A DNA stretch of 13,244 nucleotides from Sulfuricurvum sp. (GTDB taxonomy: Bacteria > Campylobacterota > Campylobacteria > Campylobacterales > Sulfurimonadaceae), in NCBI GenBank assembly GCA_024635855.1, contig JAGXHZ010000091.1, positions 1-13,244 of the forward strand, in the 5' to 3' direction. Positions 5,216-13,244 of this stretch are shown in pieces; within the stretch, counting starts at the first letter, position 1; each line of letters starts with the position of its first letter. Made by a program: the position numbers and the translations under genes. The notes below the pieces were generated by a model, which did not search any database, was not told the origin of the DNA, and saw only the letters and a list, made by a program, of their open reading frames with translations.

Positions 5216-7966
5216 ATGATGGGAATCAAAAAAAGTTTAGTACATCTGATGATGGCAACCGTATTGCTTTTTGGCGCTGAGTGCAGTGCTGATAATGCAG
5301 CTATTATCCAAGCAATCAAGGCTAATCCTGCTTTGCTTGATTCTCCTCAAGCCAAAGCGATGATGCAAGACGCTAAAGCTCCTGCCATTACGACACAGGT
5401 CAAAGCAGAAGTTCCTTTAAATGATGTAGTGCAAGAGACCAAGGCAGAAGAGAAAGCTTCTGATCAAACTTCTATTGTTGTACCAAACAGGGGTGATGAT
5501 GTCAACTCTTTTTATCGTTCACCGCTTAGCCTCGAAAAAAATGACGATTACAGCAAGCGTCTCCTCTCTCGTCAAATCAAAGAGACTCCAACAGCTCTAA
5601 AGCGCTACGGTATCGAGTTCTTTAGCAATAAAAATGGGATGGATTTGGCATCATTGCCAGTGCCTGAAAACTATAAGCTGGTTCCAAAAGATGTTTTGAA
5701 CGTTGTTTTGTATGGTCCGAAATCGGATAATATGAGTTTGACGATTGACAAAGAGGGTACGGTGGTCATCCCTTCTTTCGGTCCGCTTCAGATTGCAGGG
5801 CTTTCGTTTAGTGAAGCTAAAAAGACGATTTCTGATGCCCTTATAGCGGCGTATCCTAACGTAGGAGTGACGGTCAATATCTCTCAGTTTTCATCGATCC
5901 AAGTAACGCTCGCAGGTGAAGTAGCTGTCCCAGGTATTTATAATGTGAGTTCGTTTTCAACCATCAAAGAAGCGTTGATCTCAGCTGGCGGACTCTCTGC
6001 TAATGGTTCTATGCGTTCGGTGAGCATCAAGCGTCAAGGGCGTATCTACGCAACCATCGACCTTTACTCTATCATCCGAGGAACGGGGAGAAGTGATCCG
6101 CTGTTGCGCGCAGGGGACATTATTATTGTTCCGATTATGGGCAAGAGTGTTATTATCGACGGAGACGTCAAGCGACCTGCCATTTATGAAGCCAAACAAA
6201 ATACCAGCATCGCTAATCTCATATACTACGCTGGCGGAATACAAGCCAGTGCAAGCAAAAACGACATACGTATCACACGATATGAGAAGAATCAAGGGAT
6301 AAAAGTTTTTAATGTCTCGCTCGCAGAATCAGAAAAAATGGTAGCACAGGATCAAGACAAAGTCTATGTGCATGATTTGGACAAGAGTAATTTACGGGGA
6401 ATCACCCTCTATGGGAATGTGATTAAACCGGGATTTTGGCCACTGGCCAAAGATGGAACTTCATTAAAAGAGTTTTTTGGACGTGAAATCTCTCACAATA
6501 CTCTTCGCGGAGTATTTCTCGAAGATACGTATTTCGATTATGCCATCATCAAACGGACCAATACCAATCTTAAAGAAGAGCTAATCGGTTTTTCTCTGAG
6601 TGATGCTTTGTCGGGAAAAGAAAAAATCTTGCTCAAAAATCGGGATGAATTGTATGTATTAAATCGCTCAACAGTTACCCCTCCCTCGGTTGTCAAGATT
6701 TCAGGAGAGTGTATATCTCGTCCCGGTGAGTATAAATTTCTTGCGAATATGACGCTTGAAGCATTACTAAGCACAGCAGGGACTACCTGCGCAATCGATC
6801 GCAGCAAAGTGACTATCGTCTCTCCAGATCCAATATCGATGACGTTAAAAGTACGCGTTGTGGATATGCTACTGGAAAAAATCGTATTAGGGGAGTTTGA
6901 TGATATTCGTACTCTGGGCTATTTCACGACCAATCCGATTAAGGAAGCAACAATTAACGGTGAAGCCTATAAACCGGGGAGTTATCCAATCGCAGATAAA
7001 GTGACAACCATCCATGATTTGATCCGAGCAGCAGGAGGGTTAACTGAAAAAGCCAGTATGGATAAAGTGGAAGTAGTCCGCTATGAGGTTATTAACGATT
7101 CTCGCGTCCGAAAAGTACAGACAATTGCGATGTCAGAGGTAATATCGGCTGATTCTCCCCGCTTGTACCCTTATGATGAGGTGACCATTTTTAGAATCCC
7201 AAAATGGGATGTTCGCAAATCCGTAAATATTCATGGAAAAGTGAAATTTCCCGGTGAATACGCGATTGAAGACGGTGAGACTCTTTCTGACGTCCTGAAA
7301 CGTGCAGGCGGATTTACCAACAGTGCGTATGTTGATGGAGCGGTATTTACACGTGAAGAGTTAAAAATTCGTCAGCGTGAAGGGATGGAACGTCAAATAA
7401 AAGATCTACAAAGTCGGGTCATGTACATTGCAACTCAACCTACTCAAGCAGGGGAGAATTCAGGGGATAAAACACAGTTGGTTTCAATGCTGGGTTCCTT
7501 AAAAGAAGAAGTTCAAAAAACACCGTATGTTGGTCGTCTATCGGTTCATTTAGAGAATGATCTAGGTAAATTTGAGGGGAGTAATTCGGATATTTTACTT
7601 AAAAATGGGGATGCACTTTATGTGCCTGAACGTGAAGACAGTGTTGTAATTCAAGGAGAAGTTCTTAACCCTAATGCGGTTGTTTACAGCTCTGCAATGT
7701 CGGTAAGCGATTATCTCGAAAAATCTGGTGGGCTAAAAGAGAGTGCGGATGAGAGTAATATTTTTGTCGTTCACAGTAACGGCGAAGCAGAACCGTATAA
7801 AAGCGGATTCTTTGCCTCGAATGTAGTCGTGGGACCAGGGGATGTGATCGTTGTTCCAATGCACATCAGCATCTATAGCGGAATGCAGTTTGCCAAAGAT
7901 ATCACGGCAATTTTATATCAGTTGGCAGTTTCGGCGGCAGCACTTACGACCATCGGAGCACTGTAA
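5216..7966 (+). CDS. Large SLBB polysaccharide export protein (Wza-like)
   Basis: A 916-residue periplasmic/outer-membrane export protein. An N-terminal signal (about residues 1-25, cut near CSA-DN) is followed by a low-complexity linker. A polysaccharide export domain starts near residue 145 (PENYKLVPKDVLNVVLYG, then VVIPSFGPLQIAGLS). Seven SLBB beta-grasp units then start at about residues 229, 312, 396, 492, 578, 669 and 810. Each begins 'V.(I/L).G.V..PG.Y' and most end 'L...GG(L/F/I)'; the seventh lacks the PG. A charged, possibly coiled insert lies near 715-735. The last 30 residues form a hydrophobic, helix-prone tail that may serve like the membrane-spanning helix of Wza. Unlike Wza there is no proper lipobox: C23 is preceded by GAE. 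ATG 5216 and ATG 5219 are both possible starts behind an AGAGAG ribosome site. The stop overlaps the next start (TAATG), indicating coupling with the Wzz gene. Confidence 0.9.
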   Translation: MMGIKKSLVHLMMATVLLFGAECSADNAAIIQAIKANPALLDSPQAKAMMQDAKAPAITTQVKAEVPLNDVVQETKAEEKASDQTSIVVPNRGDDVNSFYRSPLSLEKNDDYSKRLLSRQIKETPTALKRYGIEFFSNKNGMDLASLPVPENYKLVPKDVLNVVLYGPKSDNMSLTIDKEGTVVIPSFGPLQIAGLSFSEAKKTISDALIAAYPNVGVTVNISQFSSIQVTLAGEVAVPGIYNVSSFSTIKEALISAGGLSANGSMRSVSIKRQGRIYATIDLYSIIRGTGRSDPLLRAGDIIIVPIMGKSVIIDGDVKRPAIYEAKQNTSIANLIYYAGGIQASASKNDIRITRYEKNQGIKVFNVSLAESEKMVAQDQDKVYVHDLDKSNLRGITLYGNVIKPGFWPLAKDGTSLKEFFGREISHNTLRGVFLEDTYFDYAIIKRTNTNLKEELIGFSLSDALSGKEKILLKNRDELYVLNRSTVTPPSVVKISGECISRPGEYKFLANMTLEALLSTAGTTCAIDRSKVTIVSPDPISMTLKVRVVDMLLEKIVLGEFDDIRTLGYFTTNPIKEATINGEAYKPGSYPIADKVTTIHDLIRAAGGLTEKASMDKVEVVRYEVINDSRVRKVQTIAMSEVISADSPRLYPYDEVTIFRIPKWDVRKSVNIHGKVKFPGEYAIEDGETLSDVLKRAGGFTNSAYVDGAVFTREELKIRQREGMERQIKDLQSRVMYIATQPTQAGENSGDKTQLVSMLGSLKEEVQKTPYVGRLSVHLENDLGKFEGSNSDILLKNGDALYVPEREDSVVIQGEVLNPNAVVYSSAMSVSDYLEKSGGLKESADESNIFVVHSNGEAEPYKSGFFASNVVVGPGDVIVVPMHISIYSGMQFAKDITAILYQLAVSAAALTTIGAL

Positions 7967-8901
7967 TGCAAGAAAGTATTTCTCAAAATATGCTCCAAGA
8001 AGACGAGATCGATCTGCGTGAGTTGGCTGCGACAATCGGTAAGCATAAGTTTAAGCTCATCGGATTTACTTTAGTTGTTACGGCTATGAGTGTCATATGG
8101 ACATTGAGTAAACCTAATATTTACCATTCTCAAGCAGTGTTGGTACCGCAAGTGGAATCTAAATCGTCTATGGGCGGTTTGGGTGCATTAGCCGGATTAG
8201 CGGGAGTCAATATGGGCGGAGGTGAGATGCTGCCGGATAGTGCATATCAACTTTATTTGGATGATTATCAGTGGATGCGGAATTTTTTACTCCAATCAAA
8301 GCTATTTGAACGCCTTAATGCAGAAGATGCAGATAAAAATTACCGTTTTGCACTGGGGATAGATACCTTTTACCGTCTTAAGAAAGGTTCTCCCAAAGAG
8401 GATTCTGAAGCAATGAGTCCGGATAAAAAAGAGAAGAAGCTCTTTGCGACGTATCAAGCCATTAAAGGCAAGCTCTCCATTTCAAGTGATAAAAAAACCT
8501 CGGTTATAACACTCGGATGCAGTGATTCAGATCCTGTTTTAGCTAAAGATACCGTTTCGTTGTTTTTGAAATACGCGTCAAACTCGCTTCGGACAAATGA
8601 ACTAAGTGACATGGAGAAAAAGATTGCGTACTATGATCAGGAACTTCAAAAAACCAATGATCTTTCACTTAAAACACAACTCAGTCAGCTGATGTCGGCA
8701 TTGATCCAAAAAAAGGTTTTAGCGCAATCAAGTGAGTTTTATAATGTAAAGATGGTTACTGCTCCCAGTGTCGCATATGAAGGAGACAAAGAGGGACCTA
8801 AGAGAGGGATGATTGTAGCGGTATCGATGATCACTTCTCTCATCCTCGGTATTTTCGGAATCTTTTTGATAGAGTTTATTCGTAGCAAAAAAGAAGATTA
8901 A
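7966..8901 (+). CDS. Wzz-type chain-length / polysaccharide co-polymerase protein
   Basis: An inner-membrane protein of 311 residues with the Wzz layout. A short cytoplasmic start (EIDLRELAATIGKHKFK) leads into a first membrane helix at about 30-48. A large periplasmic domain follows, containing the family's small-residue segment GGLGALAGLAGVNMGGG at 70-86 and a long helical region around 205-245. A second helix at about 281-305 is preceded by EGPKRG, the usual proline/basic approach. Wzz proteins set the length of O-antigen, capsule or exopolysaccharide chains by working with a Wzy polymerase and, in capsule systems, docking to a Wza exporter. The protein ends six residues after the second helix, so there is no fused tyrosine kinase domain; any kinase would be separate. 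It overlaps the SLBB gene by one base, which fits a joint exporter/co-polymerase complex. Which polymer it controls cannot be told here. Confidence 0.88.
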   Translation: MQESISQNMLQEDEIDLRELAATIGKHKFKLIGFTLVVTAMSVIWTLSKPNIYHSQAVLVPQVESKSSMGGLGALAGLAGVNMGGGEMLPDSAYQLYLDDYQWMRNFLLQSKLFERLNAEDADKNYRFALGIDTFYRLKKGSPKEDSEAMSPDKKEKKLFATYQAIKGKLSISSDKKTSVITLGCSDSDPVLAKDTVSLFLKYASNSLRTNELSDMEKKIAYYDQELQKTNDLSLKTQLSQLMSALIQKKVLAQSSEFYNVKMVTAPSVAYEGDKEGPKRGMIVAVSMITSLILGIFGIFLIEFIRSKKED

Positions 8902-8903
8902 TA

Positions 8904-8937
8904 GCTAAAATCAAGCATTTTTACGCTATAATCAGCC
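8904..8937 (+). promoter_or_regulatory. rpsA: rpsA promoter with duplicated -10-like element
   Basis: GCTATAAT at 8925-8932 contains a perfect TATAAT -10 box with a T-rich run (8918-8922) before it, as in Campylobacterota housekeeping promoters; initiation would fall near 8938-8942, leaving a leader of about 20-25 bases. A related element, GCTAAAATCA, lies 21 bases upstream at 8904-8913, against GCTATAATCA at 8925-8934. It may be a second start site or a chance repeat. No clear -35 box is visible, normal for this group. Confidence 0.7.
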
Positions 8938-8962
8938 AATTTTTAGTTACAAGGGAATAGGC

Positions 8963-10618
8963 ATGGCGTTCGATAACGAAGCGTATGAAGAAGAAAATTT
9001 TGCTGAAATGCTGGAGGCATCGTTCAAAGAGCAAGAATCCACTCGCATTACAGAAGGTGAAGTTGTAGAGATCCAAGAGAGTGATAACCGCGCATTGGTC
9101 GGCGTTGGTGAGAAACTAGAGGGGATCTTGCCACTCGATGAGATTCGTGATGCTGAGGGAAAACTCCTCTTTAACGTGGGTGATAAAATCACCGTTATGG
9201 TCATAGGACATTACAATGAACGCCCTAAGATTTCGTATAAAAAAGTGCTTGAGCAAGAGAAAACATTAGCGTTTATCAATCTTCACAAAGAAGATTTTGA
9301 GTCGGTTGTTATCGAAGCACTGGTTACAAAGAAAAATAAGGGTGGCTATTTGCTTGAAGCAGATGATGTCCATTTCTTCCTTCCTCGCTCACTTGCAGCG
9401 TTCAAAGATACCGATCAAGTCGTTGGTAAAACGATTAAAGCACAAGTGGTCAAAGTTGATTCTGCTGAAGCATCGATTGTGGTATCGCGCCGCAAGCTTT
9501 TCAACGATGAGCGTAAACGTAAAAAAGAAGTGATTGATGCATTGATGGAAGAGGGTAAAATTATCCAAGGTACTGTCAAGAAAATCACGAGTTACGGAAT
9601 GTTTGTTGATGTTGGCGGGATTGATGGTTTGGTTCATTACAATGAAATCAGCTACAAGGGTCCGGTTAATCCGTCAAAATTTTATAAAGAAGGCGATGTT
9701 GTAACCGTTAAAGCGATTGCATACGATAAAGACAAGCGTCATTTGTCTCTCTCAATCAAAGCGGTTCAATCGGATCCATGGAGAGAAGTTGAAGAAGCGT
9801 TGGAAGAGGGCGATACCATTACGGTTACCGTTAGCAACATCGAACCGTATGGTATTTTCGTTGATCTTGGAAATGACATCGAAGGCTTCTTGCACGTTTC
9901 AGAAATCACATGGGATAAAAATATTAAACACCCTAAAGATTATTTGACTCTTGGTCAAGAAATTGACGTAGAAGTTATCGAAATCAACTCTAATACTCAT
10001 AAATTACGTGTATCGTACAAGCGTCTTCAGCCAAAACCGTTTGAAGAGTTTATGCGTACATCACGCGAAGGTGATATTGTCAAAGGAACTGTTACATCAT
10101 TGACGGATTTTGGCGCATTCATTAAAGTTGGCGGAGTAGAGGGATTGTTGCACAATCAAGATCTTTCATGGGATAAAAATGCCAAATGTAAAGAGACTCT
10201 TAAAGTCGGTGATGAAATCGAAGTAAAAATCGCAAAAATCAATACTGAAGATGAAAAAATTTCTTTGAATCGTAAAGCACTCGAAGAGAGCCCAATCGAC
10301 AAATTTGCTGCTAATCATAAAATGAACGAAGTGTTGAGTGCAACGGTTCGTGATGTTAAAGATTTCGGTGTATTTGTTTCATTAGAGGGTGGCGTTGATG
10401 CACTTATCCGTAATGAAGATCTTTTGCCATTGACTCCGGAAGAGCTTGTTATTGGACAAGTGATTGAAGCCGTTGTTATGGTTATCGATGCTAAACGTGA
10501 TCGTATCCGTCTTTCGGTACGTAAACTAGAGCGTATCAAAGATCAAGAAATGCTCAACGAGATTAATGACGATGAGTCAAACAGTCTTGGTGATTTGATT
10601 AAAGATCAATTGAAATAA
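8963..10618 (+). CDS. rpsA: 30S ribosomal protein S1
   Basis: The mRNA-binding protein of the small ribosomal subunit, needed to load and unfold many mRNAs at initiation. The 551 residues contain six S1 (OB-fold) repeats at about 28-93, 110-176, 197-265, 281-350, 368-436 and 453-521. The last four carry the classic pattern, for example TSYGMFVDVGGIDGLVH, EPYGIFVDLGNDIEGFLH, TDFGAFIKVGGVEGLLH and KDFGVFVSLEGGVDALI. The first two are divergent, as usual for the ribosome-docking repeats. Length and repeat number match bacterial S1. The start ATG follows AAGGG at 8951-8955 with seven bases of spacing. Its own promoter lies just upstream. The following two genes are spaced 4 bases apart each and probably share its transcript. 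Confidence 0.97.
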   Translation: MAFDNEAYEEENFAEMLEASFKEQESTRITEGEVVEIQESDNRALVGVGEKLEGILPLDEIRDAEGKLLFNVGDKITVMVIGHYNERPKISYKKVLEQEKTLAFINLHKEDFESVVIEALVTKKNKGGYLLEADDVHFFLPRSLAAFKDTDQVVGKTIKAQVVKVDSAEASIVVSRRKLFNDERKRKKEVIDALMEEGKIIQGTVKKITSYGMFVDVGGIDGLVHYNEISYKGPVNPSKFYKEGDVVTVKAIAYDKDKRHLSLSIKAVQSDPWREVEEALEEGDTITVTVSNIEPYGIFVDLGNDIEGFLHVSEITWDKNIKHPKDYLTLGQEIDVEVIEINSNTHKLRVSYKRLQPKPFEEFMRTSREGDIVKGTVTSLTDFGAFIKVGGVEGLLHNQDLSWDKNAKCKETLKVGDEIEVKIAKINTEDEKISLNRKALEESPIDKFAANHKMNEVLSATVRDVKDFGVFVSLEGGVDALIRNEDLLPLTPEELVIGQVIEAVVMVIDAKRDRIRLSVRKLERIKDQEMLNEINDDESNSLGDLIKDQLK

Positions 10619-10622
10619 GGAT

Positions 10623-11099
10623 ATGCGAAAAGCGGCATACTGGCTATTTCCGATAATAGCCGTTTTCGTTGCTGTCTTTATCATCGTCTTTATGATTCAA
10701 ATCAATCCGACTCCTTCAGCGATTGCACAAGAGAGCGACACTCATAAAAACTCTGATGAGACGAACGTGAGTTCGTCCAGTTGGATGAATGGATTGCATT
10801 TAACAAAAGAGAAAGAGTATTCGTATCCGATTAACGAAGTGGTTATCGAAATGGATGCTCAATCAAGCGTACCAAAATCTCATAAGTATCATTTAGCGGT
10901 ACTTTTGAAGGATTCGTATGAATTTTTTTGTTTAAAACAAGAACTTAAAAATACGGATCTTTCCTATCTTTTAAATCAAGAGGGAAGCGCAATGAGTGTT
11001 GATATTGACTCAGATGATTACAATACACTCGCAAATCTCCTCTTAAAACTAAAAACCTATCAAATTTCGGCGACACTTTCGCCGGTCAAAGAGGACTAA
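10623..11099 (+). CDS. Small membrane-anchored protein between rpsA and serA
   Basis: A 158-residue protein with one N-terminal hydrophobic helix (about residues 6-27) and a remainder that is probably periplasmic: a Ser/Asn/Asp-rich linker (about 30-55), then a mixed alpha/beta region to the end without cysteine pairs or catalytic motifs I recognise. From memory, a poorly characterised small gene stands at the same place between rpsA and serA in H. pylori and C. jejuni, so this is probably a conserved-position hypothetical of the phylum. The start is unusual: the AAGGA ribosome site at 10617-10621 overlaps the rpsA stop and leaves a single base before the ATG, while an in-frame TGA at 10611-10613 rules out a longer form. 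Translation may rely on coupling to rpsA. The hydrophobic helix argues that the ATG at 10623 is right. Confidence 0.78.
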   Translation: MRKAAYWLFPIIAVFVAVFIIVFMIQINPTPSAIAQESDTHKNSDETNVSSSSWMNGLHLTKEKEYSYPINEVVIEMDAQSSVPKSHKYHLAVLLKDSYEFFCLKQELKNTDLSYLLNQEGSAMSVDIDSDDYNTLANLLLKLKTYQISATLSPVKED

Positions 11100-11103
11100 T
11101 CCA

Positions 11104-12693
11104 ATGGAAAAATTTAAAATTGTCGTTTGTGATCATATTCACGAAGAGGGTTTAAATCTTCTTCGTAATGACGATAAAATTGAAATGATTTTTGCTGCCG
11201 ACATGGACAAAACAGCATTACTTGATGTCGTTGCGACAGCGGATGTTGCTATTACTCGAAGTTCAACGGATGTCGATGATAAATTCATCCAAGCAGCTCG
11301 CGGCAAGCTCAAAGCAGTCGTTCGTGCAGGTGTTGGCGTTGATAATGTGGATATTCAGGGATGCTCAAAAGAGGGCATTATCGTTATGAATGTCCCTACT
11401 GCAAATACCATTGCAGCGGTTGAGCTTACGATGACGCACATGCTTTCATGCATGCGTATGTTCCCGTATTCTCATGATCACCTCAAAAACCAACGTGTGT
11501 GGAAGCGTGAAAAATGGTACGGCTATGAGTTAAAAGGGAAAAAATTGGGTGTTATCGGTTTTGGTAACATCGGTAGCCGTGTCGGTATCCGCTCCAAAGC
11601 ATTCGAGATGGACGTTATCGCATACGACCCTTATATCCACCCATCCAAAGCAACCGATGCCGGTGCTAAATACACCACGAATTTCGAAGATATTTTGGCG
11701 TGTCATATTATCACGATTCATACTCCAAAAAACAAAGAAACAGTCGGAATGATCGGTGCGGATGAAATCGCTAAAATGAAAGACGGAGTAGTTCTTATCA
11801 ACTGTGCCCGTGGTGGATTGTACAGCGAAGATGCTCTTTATGACGGACTAAAATCAGGAAAAATTCGTTTTGCCGGCATTGATGTATTTGACAAAGAACC
11901 TGCAACCGATAATAAGCTTCTGGATTTGGACAATATCTGTGTCTCTCCGCACCTTGGTGCGAATACGTTTGAATCTCAGTTGGGTATTGCTCTTGAAGCA
12001 GCACAGCAAGCGATCGAAGCAGCAAAAGGAATCGCGTATCCTCATGCACTTAATCTTCCGATTGATGAGTCTAAAATACCTTCTTTTGTTAAACCATTCC
12101 TTGAAATGGGACAAAAAATCGGCTTTTTAGCGTCTCAGATCAATCGTGCCCCAATCGTTTCGATCAAAGTCAGCGGACGCGGCGATATTGCTCAATACGT
12201 CACATCTTTGGCTACTTTTGTAACCGTTGGTGCATTGGCAGAGACATCAGGTGAGACGATCAACTACGTAAATGCTGATTTTGTTGCTGCTGAACGTAAC
12301 ATCAAAATCGATACGGAAGAACTCCCTGAAAGTCCGGTGTATAAAAACTTGGTAACCGTTCGTTTGACGACCGATAAAGACGTTATCGAAATCAGCGCAA
12401 CGATGTTTAACGATGACGTACAGCGCATTGTTGACATCAATGGTTTCGGTGTCGATGTTGAACCAAAAGGAAATATGATTTTGTTCAAAAATACCGATGT
12501 CCCGGGTGTTATCGGACAAGTGGGCACATTGCTCGCTGCGCATAATGTTAACATCGCTGACTTCCGTTTGGGTCGTAACAAAAGAAAAGAAGCATTGGCG
12601 GTTATTATCGTTGATTCTCCTGTCAGTGAAAAAACACTTAAAGAACTTTCTGCTCTCAACGCATGTATTAGCGTCTCTTACGCACGAATTTAG
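11104..12693 (+). CDS. serA: D-3-phosphoglycerate dehydrogenase
   Basis: A cytoplasmic enzyme that oxidises 3-phosphoglycerate to 3-phosphohydroxypyruvate with NAD+, the first step of serine synthesis. The 529-residue length is that of the long (type 1) form with an intervening domain. The NAD-binding glycine motif GFGNIG is at 152-157, followed by the acidic end of strand 2 in VIAYDPY. The catalytic triad can be placed at R236 (NCARGG), E265 (DVFDKEP) and H283 (SPHLGA). An allosteric substrate-binding (ASB) type domain spans roughly 315-450, and a C-terminal ACT domain, where L-serine gives feedback inhibition in many relatives, spans about 455-529 (NTDVPGVIGQVGTLLAAHNVNIADF). It starts four bases after the small protein gene, with GAGG of that gene's end as ribosome site, so it is likely co-transcribed with rpsA. 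Confidence 0.96.
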   Translation: MEKFKIVVCDHIHEEGLNLLRNDDKIEMIFAADMDKTALLDVVATADVAITRSSTDVDDKFIQAARGKLKAVVRAGVGVDNVDIQGCSKEGIIVMNVPTANTIAAVELTMTHMLSCMRMFPYSHDHLKNQRVWKREKWYGYELKGKKLGVIGFGNIGSRVGIRSKAFEMDVIAYDPYIHPSKATDAGAKYTTNFEDILACHIITIHTPKNKETVGMIGADEIAKMKDGVVLINCARGGLYSEDALYDGLKSGKIRFAGIDVFDKEPATDNKLLDLDNICVSPHLGANTFESQLGIALEAAQQAIEAAKGIAYPHALNLPIDESKIPSFVKPFLEMGQKIGFLASQINRAPIVSIKVSGRGDIAQYVTSLATFVTVGALAETSGETINYVNADFVAAERNIKIDTEELPESPVYKNLVTVRLTTDKDVIEISATMFNDDVQRIVDINGFGVDVEPKGNMILFKNTDVPGVIGQVGTLLAAHNVNIADFRLGRNKRKEALAVIIVDSPVSEKTLKELSALNACISVSYARI

Positions 12694-12708
12694 GTTTTCG
12701 CAACGACG

Positions 12709-13244
12709 ATGAACACAGAAGAGATAGGGGCACTTTTACAGGATAAAAGCAAGCTCCTCTCTGAAACGTATTTCGAGCTTCAACGTGCTTGTGAAGCCAA
12801 ATATGGACCCGATACCCTCGTCATCATCGAAATAGGCTCTTTTTTTGAAGTCTATGAGGTCAATAATGAGTTTATGAAAATCGGTAAGGCCAAAGAGGTT
12901 GCCGAATTTTTGAATATTCAGCTCACCCGTAAAAACAAAACTATACTCGAAAACTCTCTCCAAAATCCGCTCCTTGCCGGTGTTCCCAGTGTCTCTATCG
13001 AGCGGTATCTTAGCCGTTTGGTTCAGTCGAAAAAATACACGATAGTACTGGTGCGTCAGCAAGGTGAACCTCCTCATATTCGTCGTTATATCTCCAATAT
13101 CATCTCTCCCGGTACAAATTTCGATTACATTGCCGAACCCAGCGAAAACTACATCGCCTCATTACTCATCGATCAAAACAATGGGGTGTATTCGGTCGGT
13201 TATTCAGCTATTGATGTCGGTACGGGAAAAACACTGATCAATGA
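12709..13244 (+). CDS. MutS-family DNA mismatch-repair-like protein, 5' part
   Basis: The first 178 residues of a gene that runs off the right edge. The protein opens with a MutS domain I (mismatch-recognition) fold: [19 protein letters not shown] leads into GSFFEVYE at 43-50, which keeps the F-x-E wedge (F45, E47) that MutS uses to stack on a mispaired base. Then come [30 protein letters not shown], the SPGT motif of MutS proteins, and the beginning of the connector domain. MutS2 proteins lack domain I, so this is not MutS2. It could be true MutS or a divergent MutS-like protein; the ATPase domain that would decide lies outside. The ATG at 12709 is bounded by the in-frame serA stop 15 bases upstream; the ribosome site is weak, so coupling to serA is likely. 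Confidence 0.85.
   Translation, partial: MNTEEIGALLQDKSKLLSETYFELQRACEAKYGPDTLVIIEIGSFFEVYEVNNEFMKIGKAKEVAEFLNIQLTRKNKTILENSLQNPLLAGVPSVSIERYLSRLVQSKKYTIVLVRQQGEPPHIRRYISNIISPGTNFDYIAEPSENYIASLLIDQNNGVYSVGYSAIDVGTGKTLIN

Noticed and set aside
8963..10618. Several open frames of 74-85 codons in other frames within rpsA
   Set aside because: They are shadows of the strongly supported S1 coding frame; none has its own ribosome site or a sensible protein.
11530..12659. Minus-strand open frames of 63-131 codons within serA
   Set aside because: They lie opposite well-conserved SerA motifs and have composition typical of antisense shadows.

Overview
The window reads as chromosomal DNA of a free-living member of the Campylobacterota (Epsilonproteobacteria), of the Sulfuricurvum/Sulfurimonas type. 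The strongest clue is the block rpsA - small membrane-anchored protein - serA (8963-12693), an order I recall from Helicobacter pylori and Campylobacter jejuni. The -10 elements of the form GCTAWAAT with T-rich upstream DNA and the protein sequences also fit. The genus is inference. All genes lie on the + strand.

Left part (1-2202): the 3' end of a WecA/MraY-type polyprenyl-phosphate sugar-1-phosphate transferase, then a geranylgeranyl-reductase-family flavoprotein and a six-helix membrane protein I do not recognise. The last two are visibly A+T rich. A 226-base spacer (2203-2428) follows; it holds a short G-rich tract that could form a G-quadruplex.

Middle (2390-2934): a complete yefM-yoeB toxin-antitoxin operon with overlapping genes and a recognisable pair of TGTAC(A/T) operator half-elements around the likely -10 box.

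Envelope export segment (2967-8901): a secreted glycine-rich outer-membrane beta-barrel candidate built from three similar modules, a small exported lytic transglycosylase, a 916-residue polysaccharide export protein with about seven SLBB domains, and a Wzz-type chain-length protein. The last three are tightly spaced behind one promoter-like element and probably form an operon for building or passing a polysaccharide through the periplasm and outer membrane. The transferase at the left edge is a plausible starter enzyme for the same polymer, but no polymerase, flippase or other glycosyltransferase lies in the window.

Right part (8902-13244): a clear promoter, ribosomal protein S1, a small conserved-position membrane-anchored protein, phosphoglycerate dehydrogenase (SerA), and the 5' end of a MutS-family gene cut by the window edge. 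In the relatives I recall, ispH sits directly upstream of rpsA; here that place is taken by the export genes.

Nothing in the window is clearly a wholly new system. The most unusual items are the triplicated glycine-rich barrel beside the long SLBB exporter, and the reductase/membrane-protein pair next to a polyprenyl-phosphate enzyme. I saw no tRNA, rRNA, CRISPR array or intact insertion sequence.
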